From NCBI GenBank assembly GCA_039105265.1, contig JAPFFF010000020.1, positions 1,071,001-1,135,000 on the forward strand: 64,000 nt of DNA. Reading direction: 5' to 3'. Of this stretch, positions 51,161 through 59,774 are shown piece by piece (within the stretch, counting starts at the first letter, position 1; each line of letters opens with the position of its first letter). This DNA is from Tritrichomonas musculus (taxonomy: Eukaryota > Parabasalia > Tritrichomonadida > Tritrichomonadidae). The notes beneath the pieces are model-generated. The model had not been told where the DNA came from. It searched no databases and saw only the letters and a program-made list of their open reading frames with translations. Position numbers and translations under genes: made by a program.

Positions 51161-52963
51161 ATGAAAACAAAAATGACTGGGATATATTCAGCTGCAGATA
51201 TTAAAAAATTGGTTTCTGGTTCTGGAGGTGGAACTGGAGGTGGAACAGGCGGAACACACAATCTTCATTTAACAGGTCAAACAACAATTGATGAAGTTCA
51301 TTTTCCAAATTCTGAAAAAGTCCTATTTGATGGAGAAATCACGATGAATCAAATAATGGTATTGTTAAAAGATATTATAAAAGATGTCGATGGAAATCTC
51401 TCCGTTGATTTGACAGATTATTTACGATACGATAATCTCACAGACTTGACTCTCGATGGGACAACAACAATAAACGAAGTCCAATTCCCGGATTCCAATC
51501 TTGTGACATTTGATGGAGATCTCACAATGAATGATGTATTTGACTCAATTGATCAATTGGATCGAGATATTCGAAGCGATTATCTCAAAAAAGACAATTT
51601 AACAGATTTAACATTAAATGGGAAAACAACATTTCAACCAAAAGAGAACCCAGAAAATTTGAACCAACAAGTTGCCGAATTTCAAGGAAAAGTCAATGTG
51701 AAAGGAGATTTAACATTTCCAAATCCAAATCCAAATGCGAGGGCAGGTGATGTATCATTGAAGGATATGTATTTAAGACTGGATGAGATAGATGAAAATG
51801 CTGCAGATATCTCTCAAACGTTACAAGAAAAAATAAATCAAAAAGTTCCATTGGATACTTACAATACAAAAATCACAGAAATTGAAAAATCGATTAAAAC
51901 GGAGACCGACAAATTGGACAATAAAATTTCGGTTTATGAGTTAACAACCGCAAATAATATCAATGAAATAAATGGGTCAATTACAACTCTTCAACAAAAA
52001 ACACAGAATCTGGATGACAAAGGACAGGCAACAAATCTTCGGATTGATGGAGCAAAATTTGGTTTGGAATATTCGGATAAAAATCTTGACGTTTTATTTT
52101 ACACAAGACCAAAATTTTATTCAGGAATTTGTTTTGTAGGTTCAGCAGGAAATGAATTAAGTAGTATTAATTTTAAATTTATTGATTTTAAACAGAAAAG
52201 TTATCTTCACATTCCAGATGGAATTTGTTTGACAAATGACTCTACTACGTTAAATGGCTTAATCTTGTATGAAAACGTGGAAAATGAACCGTATATCACT
52301 TTTAATCGAAAAATCCGTTGGATAGAAGAATCTGAGAAAACAGGAGCATCAATAAAATATTTTGATTGGGAATCAATGTCACATACTCTCAATGATCTAT
52401 CAAAACGATTAGTTAATCACCCTTTACCAGACCCAGATAATAACGGGAAAAATATAATTGTGACGAAATTCATTAGTAGACCATATTTTCCAGAAGGTTT
52501 TTGTTTAAAGTATAATAATCAAAATATTTGGAGCAAAGAAATATTGGATAAATTATTTTCTGATCAAAATCAATTTCCAAATTATACTTTGACAATAAAA
52601 GATCCAGAAGATGACAAAAAAATATACGAATATGATGTGACAAAATTTACCAAATCTCCATATTTCCCAGATGGTTTTTGGACAATGTTTGATGAAAAAA
52701 TAATTTTTAGTGATGAAATATTTGAAAAACTAAAATATATTCATTTGACACACTATAAAACATCAAGTAATATTGAAAAAGATCATATTGAATTTGAAAG
52801 AATTGGATATTTTCCTGAAAGTTTTCGTTTCAAAACCAAACTTCCAAAAGATGGTAATTCTACAAATCCGAAAGATGAAATTGATTTCATTATTAGTGGA
52901 AAAAAATATTACTTCGACCAAGAATCGTTTCATTCAAGACCTATTATCTTTTGCAAAAACTGA
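51161..52963 (+). CDS. Fibre-like structural protein
   Basis: The 600-residue protein has a short head, a Gly/Thr hinge (GSGGGTGGGTGG near residues 21-32) and three copies of a beta module with the pattern (L/H)LxGxTTI(D/N)EV(H/Q)FP(N/D)S at about residues 37, 99 and 148. A coiled coil follows (about 205-285, with heptads such as KITEIEKSIKTETDKLDNKI), then a repeated C-terminal module RPxFPEGFCLK / SPYFPDGFW / IGYFPESFRF. Trimeric fibres of adenoviruses and phages have the same order of anchor, hinge, beta-repeat shaft, coiled coil and knob. It lies after the penton-like gene, as fibres often do. A T7 tract (51151-51157) precedes the ATG. A receptor-binding role is inferred. Confidence 0.6.
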   Translation: MKTKMTGIYSAADIKKLVSGSGGGTGGGTGGTHNLHLTGQTTIDEVHFPNSEKVLFDGEITMNQIMVLLKDIIKDVDGNLSVDLTDYLRYDNLTDLTLDGTTTINEVQFPDSNLVTFDGDLTMNDVFDSIDQLDRDIRSDYLKKDNLTDLTLNGKTTFQPKENPENLNQQVAEFQGKVNVKGDLTFPNPNPNARAGDVSLKDMYLRLDEIDENAADISQTLQEKINQKVPLDTYNTKITEIEKSIKTETDKLDNKISVYELTTANNINEINGSITTLQQKTQNLDDKGQATNLRIDGAKFGLEYSDKNLDVLFYTRPKFYSGICFVGSAGNELSSINFKFIDFKQKSYLHIPDGICLTNDSTTLNGLILYENVENEPYITFNRKIRWIEESEKTGASIKYFDWESMSHTLNDLSKRLVNHPLPDPDNNGKNIIVTKFISRPYFPEGFCLKYNNQNIWSKEILDKLFSDQNQFPNYTLTIKDPEDDKKIYEYDVTKFTKSPYFPDGFWTMFDEKIIFSDEIFEKLKYIHLTHYKTSSNIEKDHIEFERIGYFPESFRFKTKLPKDGNSTNPKDEIDFIISGKKYYFDQESFHSRPIIFCKN

Positions 52964-53063
52964 GGAATATGGAATGCAGAAGGTCGATGATACTGGCAAA
53001 GTTTACGAACGAGACTAAAATTAAAAAATACTTTAATAAAAAATTCTTAAAATAATTAAAATA

Positions 53064-56000
53064 ATGACGAAATTTATGTTTGTTGGTGGAAGTCTAAAAT
53101 TTAAACCACCTTTAAAAAATGAGATTCTTCAAGAATTACAAGAAAAAAAGTTAGATGAATATATTGCTTTTGATCAACATCAAATGATCATGTATTTTCC
53201 ATATAATTGGTTTCCATCAAAGATTAATGAGAAATTATTAGAATGTGCTTTTATATTAAAAAATAATCATATAAATTTATCTGGATTTTTGTTAGTTATT
53301 CGAAAAGATCCTCATGATAGATTAGATTTATTTAAATATATTCCATTGAAAAAAACTTTGAGAGCTATTCCAGGATATTTTCATTTAGTGAGGACATTTT
53401 CGAGATATCCTTCCTATTATTCTCATCCAATTGGTCCATCTCCAAAACCACCTTCACCCAAACCATCACCCAAATCATCAACCAAATCATCACCAAAAAG
53501 TTCCCAATTTGATGACGATGATTTTTCACTTCCTCCACCAAGATCTCTCTCACCTCCACCTAAATCATCTTCAAAATCATCACAAAAATCTTCCAAACAA
53601 TCATCTAAAAAATCATCTCAACATTACTACTCAGACGATTTTGAGTCATCATCTTCCTCACAAAATTCAATGCCATCACATCAAAATTCAATACCATCAC
53701 ATCAAAATTCTCAGAAATCTCAAAAATCAAAAATACCATATCCTCTTCATAAAAACATTATTCTTGATGATAAATCAATGAATTCTCTAGAACCAAAAAC
53801 ATGGCTTGAAGACGAAGTTGTTGGAAGTTATTTCTTACATGTACATAATCAATTAATAAAGCAAAATGGTGGTTTTTCAGATATGATTGTTTTGACTCAT
53901 ATTTTTAACGAAAATATTCGAAGAATGAAAGGTAAAATAACAAAAGCAAAACTTCAAGAATATTGTCCCCAATTAAAGAATGAACCTATTAATAAATATT
54001 ACAATTATATTTTACTTCCTATCATTCTTCATGATAATAAAAAAATTGGAGTTAGCAACGGTAACCATTATTTTGGAGTGTTAATTGATTTTCAAAATCG
54101 AGATTTTATTATTTATGATTCTTTCACATCTCACAGTCATAAAAAAGATATTCCATTTATTCATAAAATTTTAAAGATTCTTGGATTGGAAAATAATGAC
54201 AAGCCATTTGGTCATACTGTGGTTCATAAACCTCGACAAACTAATCCATATGATTGTGGAGTATTTGTATGTTTCTGGGCAAGAGCAATGATGTTTATGG
54301 ATTCTGATGAATCAAGAGACTTTCTCTCAAAAGATACTTTTTCAAAAACAGAATTAAATCAAATGAGAGAGTATATTCGACAAGAATTGGAACCATATCA
54401 TCGAAAAGACAAAAAACCATCTCCAGTACATTCATCAGATGTTGAAATACTTGAATCTAAGACATCACCAAAGACATCACCAAAGACATCACCCAAGACA
54501 TCACCCAAGACATCACCAAAGACATCTCAAAAACATTCACAAAAATTATCAGAATCATCTTTTCCATCCTCAATGCCTTTATCATCAACTTTATCATCCC
54601 TCTCACCATCTGAATCACCAAAATCATCCCAAAAATCACAAATACATCAAAATATTACAATTACTGATTCAGATGTGAATTCCCTTAAACAAAACAAAAA
54701 GCTGACAGATAATACTGTTAATTCTTATATTCAACATTTAGAAAATGAAGCTCAAAAAATGAAAAGGAAAGAGAATATTTTAATTTTGACACATGTAAAT
54801 TCTATTAATCCTTCTTTATCGAAAAAATCAAAATTACTATTCAAGGATCTAAAATCAATTGACCCAAGATTGGCAAAAATAAAAGATCTAAAAAGAGATT
54901 ACACATTTATTCTCTTTCCAATGGTGGTTGAAAATAATTGGATTTTAATTCAAATTGATTTGGCATATGAATCAATCATAATATTTAATTCATTAAAATC
55001 AACATACCCGAAAGTTGAAAATAAAATACATAATATTCTAAAAACTTTAGGAGCAGATTCTTCATGGCCAGTATATTATGAAGGCCCATATCAAGATAAT
55101 AAATATGATGATGGAGTTTTCGTTGCTTATCATGCTCGAAACATCATACTTGATGATCATGTTGAATTTAGTCAATCAGATATTCCCAAATTTAGGAAAC
55201 AAATGCTTGATAAATTAATGAAATACTATGTTCCTTCTCCTAAAAAATTACAAACTCCACAAATATCACCTCTATCATCAACATCACAATCTCAATCACC
55301 AGTTCCTTATGATGTTCAAAAAGAAATGTTTCCTGATATTAATCCTTTGGCTGCAAATAATGATTCAACAGCAATTCCTACCTCAGCTCAAAAACTTTCC
55401 GATTTTTATAAAGACGAATTAAAGAATCCATTTCCCAAAACAAAACGTCCTGATACTGCATATATTAAATTACCAAACGGTCAGATAGTCGAATCTCCAG
55501 TTCATACAATAGACGGTACAGGATTACAACCGCTTAATATGCACAATTACATTGATGAAGAAGTAATGGAACGATATACGAGTCTCCTTAAAAGTTATGG
55601 AAAGAAAGTGAAACAAATTGGAAAAGTCAAGATTTTGTCTCCAGGAATTATGGACTTCATTTGTGGTATTCATCCACAATATCGTTTTTATTTCGCAGGA
55701 ATGAAAAAAGATGACATTATCACAAGTCTTTCACATGACAATATGGATTTGAAAATATCTGAGTTTGATATGGTTCTCTGGCCAATTTATCATAACTTGG
55801 AACATTGGATTTTATTTGTTATTCGTTATAAGAAAGGTATTATTGAATTATTTGATTCCACTCCATTTTATGATTATCCTGAAGTCTATCTTGATATTAA
55901 GAAATTCATTTTTGCTCAAAATTTAAAAAAGAAACTAAAAATTAAATACCTACCTGGTCCATCACAAAAGAATTGGCATGATTGTGGAGTATTTGTAATG

Positions 56001-56171
56001 GAAGTAATGAGGAATCTTCTTCATGAAGGTGAAATGACATGGACTGAAAAGAATATACCAGAAATTCGAATACGTATCAAAGAAGAATTAAAAACATCTC
56101 TACTCGTTAATGGATTCAAATATACTGAGTTTCCTAAAAAAGATGACAAAAAAAAAGATAAGTCAAAATAA
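53064..56171 (+). CDS. Protein with three Ulp1/adenain-like cysteine-protease domains
   Basis: The 1035-residue protein has an N-terminal domain of about 120 residues, then three related Ulp1-type domains joined by Ser/Pro/Lys/Gln linkers (PKSS, PKTSPKTS and HQNS repeats). The first (about 235-430) shows His335 in GNHYFGVLID, Asp352 in IYDS, Gln392 and Cys398 in QTNPYDCGVFVCF. The third (about 820-1020) shows His914 in EHWILFVI, FDS and Cys974 in SQKNWHDCGVFV. The middle one (about 530-720) has the same fold pattern but is the most divergent. Polintons and adenoviruses use a single such protease of about 200 residues to mature the capsid. A triple-domain version with long flexible linkers is unusual. 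Confidence 0.85.
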   Translation: MTKFMFVGGSLKFKPPLKNEILQELQEKKLDEYIAFDQHQMIMYFPYNWFPSKINEKLLECAFILKNNHINLSGFLLVIRKDPHDRLDLFKYIPLKKTLRAIPGYFHLVRTFSRYPSYYSHPIGPSPKPPSPKPSPKSSTKSSPKSSQFDDDDFSLPPPRSLSPPPKSSSKSSQKSSKQSSKKSSQHYYSDDFESSSSSQNSMPSHQNSIPSHQNSQKSQKSKIPYPLHKNIILDDKSMNSLEPKTWLEDEVVGSYFLHVHNQLIKQNGGFSDMIVLTHIFNENIRRMKGKITKAKLQEYCPQLKNEPINKYYNYILLPIILHDNKKIGVSNGNHYFGVLIDFQNRDFIIYDSFTSHSHKKDIPFIHKILKILGLENNDKPFGHTVVHKPRQTNPYDCGVFVCFWARAMMFMDSDESRDFLSKDTFSKTELNQMREYIRQELEPYHRKDKKPSPVHSSDVEILESKTSPKTSPKTSPKTSPKTSPKTSQKHSQKLSESSFPSSMPLSSTLSSLSPSESPKSSQKSQIHQNITITDSDVNSLKQNKKLTDNTVNSYIQHLENEAQKMKRKENILILTHVNSINPSLSKKSKLLFKDLKSIDPRLAKIKDLKRDYTFILFPMVVENNWILIQIDLAYESIIIFNSLKSTYPKVENKIHNILKTLGADSSWPVYYEGPYQDNKYDDGVFVAYHARNIILDDHVEFSQSDIPKFRKQMLDKLMKYYVPSPKKLQTPQISPLSSTSQSQSPVPYDVQKEMFPDINPLAANNDSTAIPTSAQKLSDFYKDELKNPFPKTKRPDTAYIKLPNGQIVESPVHTIDGTGLQPLNMHNYIDEEVMERYTSLLKSYGKKVKQIGKVKILSPGIMDFICGIHPQYRFYFAGMKKDDIITSLSHDNMDLKISEFDMVLWPIYHNLEHWILFVIRYKKGIIELFDSTPFYDYPEVYLDIKKFIFAQNLKKKLKIKYLPGPSQKNWHDCGVFVMEVMRNLLHEGEMTWTEKNIPEIRIRIKEELKTSLLVNGFKYTEFPKKDDKKKDKSK

Positions 56172-56177
56172 AAATAT

Positions 56178-56876
56178 TTAATCATAAAAAGGTACTTCCT
56201 CTGCAACACCACTATTTTCATAATAATTTGGATCATCAAATTCATTTTCATAAACTACTTTTTGTTTCTTTGATTTCTTTTTTTTGCTTCTTTTTGGTGG
56301 TTCATCATAAAATGGAGTTTCATAATCTGCAACTCCATCATTTACTTCCATTGTTGCATCAAAATCACGTTGTTTCCGTTGTTCTTCTTCTTCTCTCCAT
56401 TTTCGATGCTCTTCTTCTCTCTCTTCATCATATTTATTATATCTTTTTGATGTCTCATTCCATTCTTTTATTGGATTTTTACTTCCTTTTCTGACTTTTC
56501 TTATTAAGGCATTATATGGTTTCGAATTTATTCCACCCCTTGGTATTGATATTTTCTGAAAACTATGATTTCCTTCGAGTGGAACAAAATGCCCATTTTG
56601 CATATCACCTAATTTACCTATTAAATATCCTTTACAATTTGGCCATATTCTTCTGATTTTACCTAAATGTTCACCAAATGCTAGACAAAAATTCTCAACA
56701 CAACTGAAAGGTTGAGGTTCATACATATATTTTGGTTCAAGAATGACTCCTTTCATGTTCCATTCACCATATGTTTTGGGATCTTGAAATAAAAAATTAA
56801 AATGTTTCTTCATCTCTTTTGCATCAAAAGCTCGACTAAGTCTAAAAGTACATTGTATTGGCAGAAAATATGACAT
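56178..56876 (-). CDS. 232-residue protein of the element with charged repeat tail
   Basis: The first 125 residues are a folded domain (MSYFLPIQCTFRLSRAF, GYLIGKLGDMQNGHFVPLEG). A Glu/Arg helix follows (DEEREEEHRKWREEEEQRKQ), then a tail in which GVADYETPFYDEPP and GVAEEVPFYD are two copies of an acidic, tyrosine-containing motif separated by a lysine-rich patch (KRSKKKKSKKQK) that resembles a nuclear-import signal. I do not recognise the folded domain. The 3' end nearly meets that of the protease gene. Confidence 0.6.
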   Translation of the reverse strand: MSYFLPIQCTFRLSRAFDAKEMKKHFNFLFQDPKTYGEWNMKGVILEPKYMYEPQPFSCVENFCLAFGEHLGKIRRIWPNCKGYLIGKLGDMQNGHFVPLEGNHSFQKISIPRGGINSKPYNALIRKVRKGSKNPIKEWNETSKRYNKYDEEREEEHRKWREEEEQRKQRDFDATMEVNDGVADYETPFYDEPPKRSKKKKSKKQKVVYENEFDDPNYYENSGVAEEVPFYD

Positions 56877-56894
56877 TTTTGATATTTTTAAAAT

Positions 56895-57260
56895 TTATTT
56901 CATTCCTTTTACATATTTCTTTTTTGGTATCCATCGAAAATCATTCGGTCCATCAATAAGTATTCCATTTCTAAAAACCATTCTCCATTCCTGATTTGAT
57001 TTACCAGATTTTACAACACAAATAATTTCCCCACGAATATGATGTTTTTCCATTCCATCAACATACAAATAATCAGATGCATTTTGTAAAAATTTTGTTA
57101 ATTTTGTGTATTCTACCCAATCATAATCACAAACTGGCACTAAATCAACACCATTACAAACGAAATAATCTTTTAGAATGTCATCTACGACCTCTTTCTC
57201 AGCAGAATTCACCTTTGGAGAAACTTTTAAAGTGCATTTTAAAACCATAACTTCTGTCAT
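56895..57260 (-). CDS. 121-residue protein of the element, unknown
   Basis: A compact alpha/beta product (TEVMVLKCTLKVSPKVNSAE, EWRMVFRNGILIDGPNDFRW). It is only 18 bases upstream of the next minus-strand gene, so the two may be expressed together. A T8 tract (complement of 57268-57275) lies seven bases before the ATG. A second ATG four codons in is possible. No family is recognised. Confidence 0.55.
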   Translation of the reverse strand: MTEVMVLKCTLKVSPKVNSAEKEVVDDILKDYFVCNGVDLVPVCDYDWVEYTKLTKFLQNASDYLYVDGMEKHHIRGEIICVVKSGKSNQEWRMVFRNGILIDGPNDFRWIPKKKYVKGMK

Positions 57261-57359
57261 TTTGTATAAAAAAAATATTTAGAAAAGAAAAATTAGTTAA
57301 TTTTAAAGTTTATTAATCTTTTTTCTGCTTTCTCAGAAGCCTGTAAATGAGAATGACGA

Positions 57360-57578
57360 TTAGCGGTTTTTCATAATGAATTTCGTAGTGAGCATTATAA
57401 TTAAAGTGTAGATACAAAGTACAATGAAATCCCAATTAGTGAATGCTCCACCAAAAATTTTCAGATTGGGATTAGATGCATAATGATGATTCCCAGATGG
57501 TTCGTTTTCTGATGTTTGCCTTTCCAAATCATCTAATCTTTCTCGAAGTTCTTCGATTGCTTCACGAATAGAACTCAT
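57360..57578 (-). CDS. Small tail-anchored coiled-coil membrane protein of the element
   Basis: The ATG at 57578 gives 72 residues starting MSSIREAIEELRERLDDLER, a coiled coil, then a Ser/Asn/Gly linker and a C-terminal transmembrane helix (WDFIVLCIYTLIIMLTTKFI). An ATG at 57632 would add 18 residues with a basic, less typical composition. Together with the membrane peptide at 46370 it gives the element two small membrane proteins. The role is unknown. Confidence 0.5.
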   Translation of the reverse strand: MSSIREAIEELRERLDDLERQTSENEPSGNHHYASNPNLKIFGGAFTNWDFIVLCIYTLIIMLTTKFIMKNR

Positions 57579-57662
57579 TAAATAAAAGTGAAATGACCTC
57601 TTATTCCAAAATTTTCTCTGAATTTCAATCATTCAAAAAGCTCTTCCGATAGAGTAAATTGT

Positions 57663-57842
57663 ATGACCTTCACAAAATGACCTCTCACAAATGGTTTTCA
57701 CAAATGACCTTCACAAAATGATTTCAATACGTTTGTTATCCACGATAATGAGCTCTCAAAAATGACTACACAGCGGCCAAATGGCGTGGGTTGTTAACGG
57801 ACCGATAGGGACGTTAAGAAATCACGCCATTTATATACTACT
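57663..57842 (-). repeat. Right terminal inverted repeat of the element, 180 bp
   Basis: The reverse complement matches the left repeat base for base until GAAGGTCAT, after which the two sides differ. It contains the same hairpin and the same iterons as the left copy. Identity of the two ends points to a recent insertion or to ongoing correction between ends. Confidence 0.92.
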
Positions 57843-58002
57843 CACAGGCACATTCAAAATTTCACCTGAAAATAAAGAATTCTACAGGTTCATTCGACTC
57901 ATTGAAACAGGCTGCTGCTGGCATAGCAATGCCAGGTATGATGGCATTTTTTCAATGATTGAATTCTTTGGAAAACTTAAGCAGCCTAAAAACAAAAAAT
58001 AA
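57843..58002 (+). pseudogene. 3' part of the interrupted BTB-like/discoidin host gene
   Basis: After the target-site copy CACAG (57843-57847) the frame continues the discoidin domain of the gene at 31131 (GTFKISPENKEFYRFIRLIE, then GMIEFFG-like strand IEFFGKLKQPK) and ends at TAA 58000-58002. The C-terminal IEFFG mirrors the IEIFGYI end of the discoidin domain at 7643-9247. It lacks a start of its own; an ATG inside the terminal repeat is in frame by chance, so it is not a separate gene. Confidence 0.85.
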
Positions 58003-58194
58003 CAAGTATTTTAATGGTTTTATTTGAATACTCATTCGTGATTAAAAAAAAAAAAAAATAACAAATTGAAAATAATTATTTATTAATTTTGTTTTTATTT
58101 TTTTTTTTAATATGTTTAGATGAGCTTCGTTAATTAAAAATATACATAAAATATATTTGTTTGTTCATAAAAAAAATATAAATTGCAATCTATT

Positions 58195-59190
58195 TCAAAA
58201 AGATATTCCATAATCGTCTGAGAGTTCATAAAAGTTATTATGCCCTTCTGGACTAGATGGGATATCTTCGATTTCAAAGAAATTTTGCAAATTATTTTCA
58301 TTGTAACCCTCATCTTGAAAGAAATAATTATTTAGATCATTGTTTGTGAAAAATGGAAGGTTTTCTTGATCATTTTCAGTTTTTTTCTCATAATTAACAG
58401 TCGTGTCGTTAATATTATTTTCATTGTAACCCTCATCTTGAAAGAAATAATTATTTAGATCATTGTTTGTGAAAAATGGAAGGTTTTCTTGATCATTTTC
58501 AGTTTTTTTCTCATAATTAACAGTCGTGTCGTTAATATTATTTTCATTGTAACCCTCATCTTGAAAGAAATAATTATTTAGATCATTGTTTGTGAAAAAT
58601 GAAAGGTTTTCTTGATCATTTTCAGTTTTTTTCTCATAATTAACAGTTGTACCGTTAATATTTTTTTCATTGTTAATAGTATCAAACTTAATATCATAAT
58701 TAAGAATAACATTATAATAATTATTATTTGAAAAATCGATAAAATCATCTTCAATTTTTTTTTCTTTTGGTTCAATTTTTTTTATGTGCTTTTTTGGAAT
58801 TATTTGATGAAATTCCCACTTAATTGATTCCTTTTCTGTTGTTTTTTTAGAAAATCCCTGGCATTCTCGTTGAAACCAGTTTGCTGCATCTGGAAGGTCA
58901 TGGAGATTGAATTTTTTTGGAATTTGTTCTCTCATTAAACAAGATGATTTTTTTCTTTTGAAGCCGTGAGTGCGAAAATTTCTATTTATCGTATTGGCTT
59001 TCCGGTTAATGAATTTTCCAAAAATGCCAGAATGTATTAAAAATGTATTTTCTGTGTTCCACAGGCATCCTACCGATGGAGCATATTCTGGATTATCATC
59101 TACAAAATTTAAGCACACCAAAGTAATATGAATTTGTTTCATTTTGGGCTCCTTGTTCCTCACAATGGATCTTAACTGATCTATATTCAT
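58195..59190 (-). CDS. Initiator-binding-domain (IBD) protein with three 41-residue tandem repeats
   Basis: The first ATG is at 59190, giving 331 residues. Residues about 15-115 resemble the winged-helix initiator-binding domain of Trichomonas IBP39: a tryptophan-containing strand (GCLWNTENTFLIHSGIFGKF) followed by the basic recognition segment KANTINRNFRTHGFKRKK. IBP39 binds the TCA-type initiator of protein-coding genes and recruits RNA polymerase II. A basic linker (PKKHIKKIEPKEKK) follows, then about three copies of a 41-residue acidic unit (NYEKKTENDQENLPFFTNND, LNNYFFQDEGYN). In DNA the unit is 123 bp, and two copies are almost identical while the third has a few changes. The acidic, aromatic repeats look like an activation or polymerase-contact tail. 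TCATT (complement of 59204-59208) precedes its own ATG. Confidence 0.7.
   Translation of the reverse strand: MNIDQLRSIVRNKEPKMKQIHITLVCLNFVDDNPEYAPSVGCLWNTENTFLIHSGIFGKFINRKANTINRNFRTHGFKRKKSSCLMREQIPKKFNLHDLPDAANWFQRECQGFSKKTTEKESIKWEFHQIIPKKHIKKIEPKEKKIEDDFIDFSNNNYYNVILNYDIKFDTINNEKNINGTTVNYEKKTENDQENLSFFTNNDLNNYFFQDEGYNENNINDTTVNYEKKTENDQENLPFFTNNDLNNYFFQDEGYNENNINDTTVNYEKKTENDQENLPFFTNNDLNNYFFQDEGYNENNLQNFFEIEDIPSSPEGHNNFYELSDDYGISF
58300..58668. repeat. Tandem repeat of 123 bp inside the IBD-protein gene
   Basis: TTGTAACCCTCATCTTGAAA recurs at 58301, 58424 and 58547, an exact period of 123 bases, or 41 codons. The first two units appear identical over nearly their whole length. The repeat keeps the reading frame open. 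Confidence 0.9.
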
Positions 59191-59774
59191 ATGGTAACTA
59201 AAAAATGAAATGTAAATGAATATCAATCTTTTCTCACAATTTTTTTTTCATGCCATTCAATTTTTCAATGTCTCAAGCTTCTGTATTACACTTTCGCATA
59301 AATGTCACAAAATCATTTCTCAAAAATCCCTCCTTTTGAAAATAATGCAAAAAAATGATTTTAATAATAATTCTCATTCAATTTGATGAATTATATATTA
59401 TGAATTATTATATTCACTTTTGAATTAGTTTCATTTAGAAATAATTTGCCATTAATAACAATACAACGTTAAAAAAGCAAAATTTTCATCATAAAACACA
59501 ACAATATATGGAAAGATCGTAACTCAAATCAAAAAAACTTTAAAATTAAGAGCTTTTGTTAAGTAACTTCATTTAATAAATAAAAATATTAATTTTAATT
59601 TTAATAATAATAATAATATATCTTTATGTAATTTGAAGATATGAATATTATAAATCCAAAATTTTAAATATCAAAAAGTTTAAATTAATTAATTATACAT
59701 TCAAAATTTTAAATGAATTTTGGCCAAAATAAAAATAAACGTTATTAACGTTTATAATTTAAAGAAGCTATATC
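59191..59774. promoter_or_regulatory. Divergent AT-rich intergenic region
   Basis: About 580 AT-rich bases between the divergent IBD and RCC1-like genes. It holds the TCATT initiator candidate at 59204-59208 (minus strand); no gene or repeat is evident otherwise. Confidence 0.4.

Larger units (their letters stand above)
32350..57842. mobile_element. Polinton-like capsid-bearing element, 25.5 kb, lacking polymerase B and integrase
   Basis: The element is delimited by 180-bp inverted repeats starting AGTAGTATAT and a 5-bp target duplication. It carries about eighteen genes in several blocks, on both strands. Recognisable parts are an A32-type packaging ATPase, two major capsid candidates in tandem, a probable penton protein, a fibre-like protein, a three-domain Ulp1-like protease and small basic or amphipathic proteins, so the morphogenesis set of a Polinton or adenovirus-like particle is complete. 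I found no protein-primed polymerase B and no retroviral-type integrase. The repeats read identical and the long frames are open, so it is young and looks whole or nearly so (at most one possible break). The family placement rests on ATPase, capsid and protease together. Confidence 0.88.

Noticed and set aside
57781-57842. Separate small gene starting inside the right terminal repeat and reading into the host
   Set aside because: The host part is the tail of the interrupted BTB-like/discoidin gene; the ATG in the repeat is in frame only by chance.
58195-59190. IBD-repeat gene as part of the capsid-bearing element
   Set aside because: It lies outside the right terminal repeat and target duplication, and its upstream motif is of host type.
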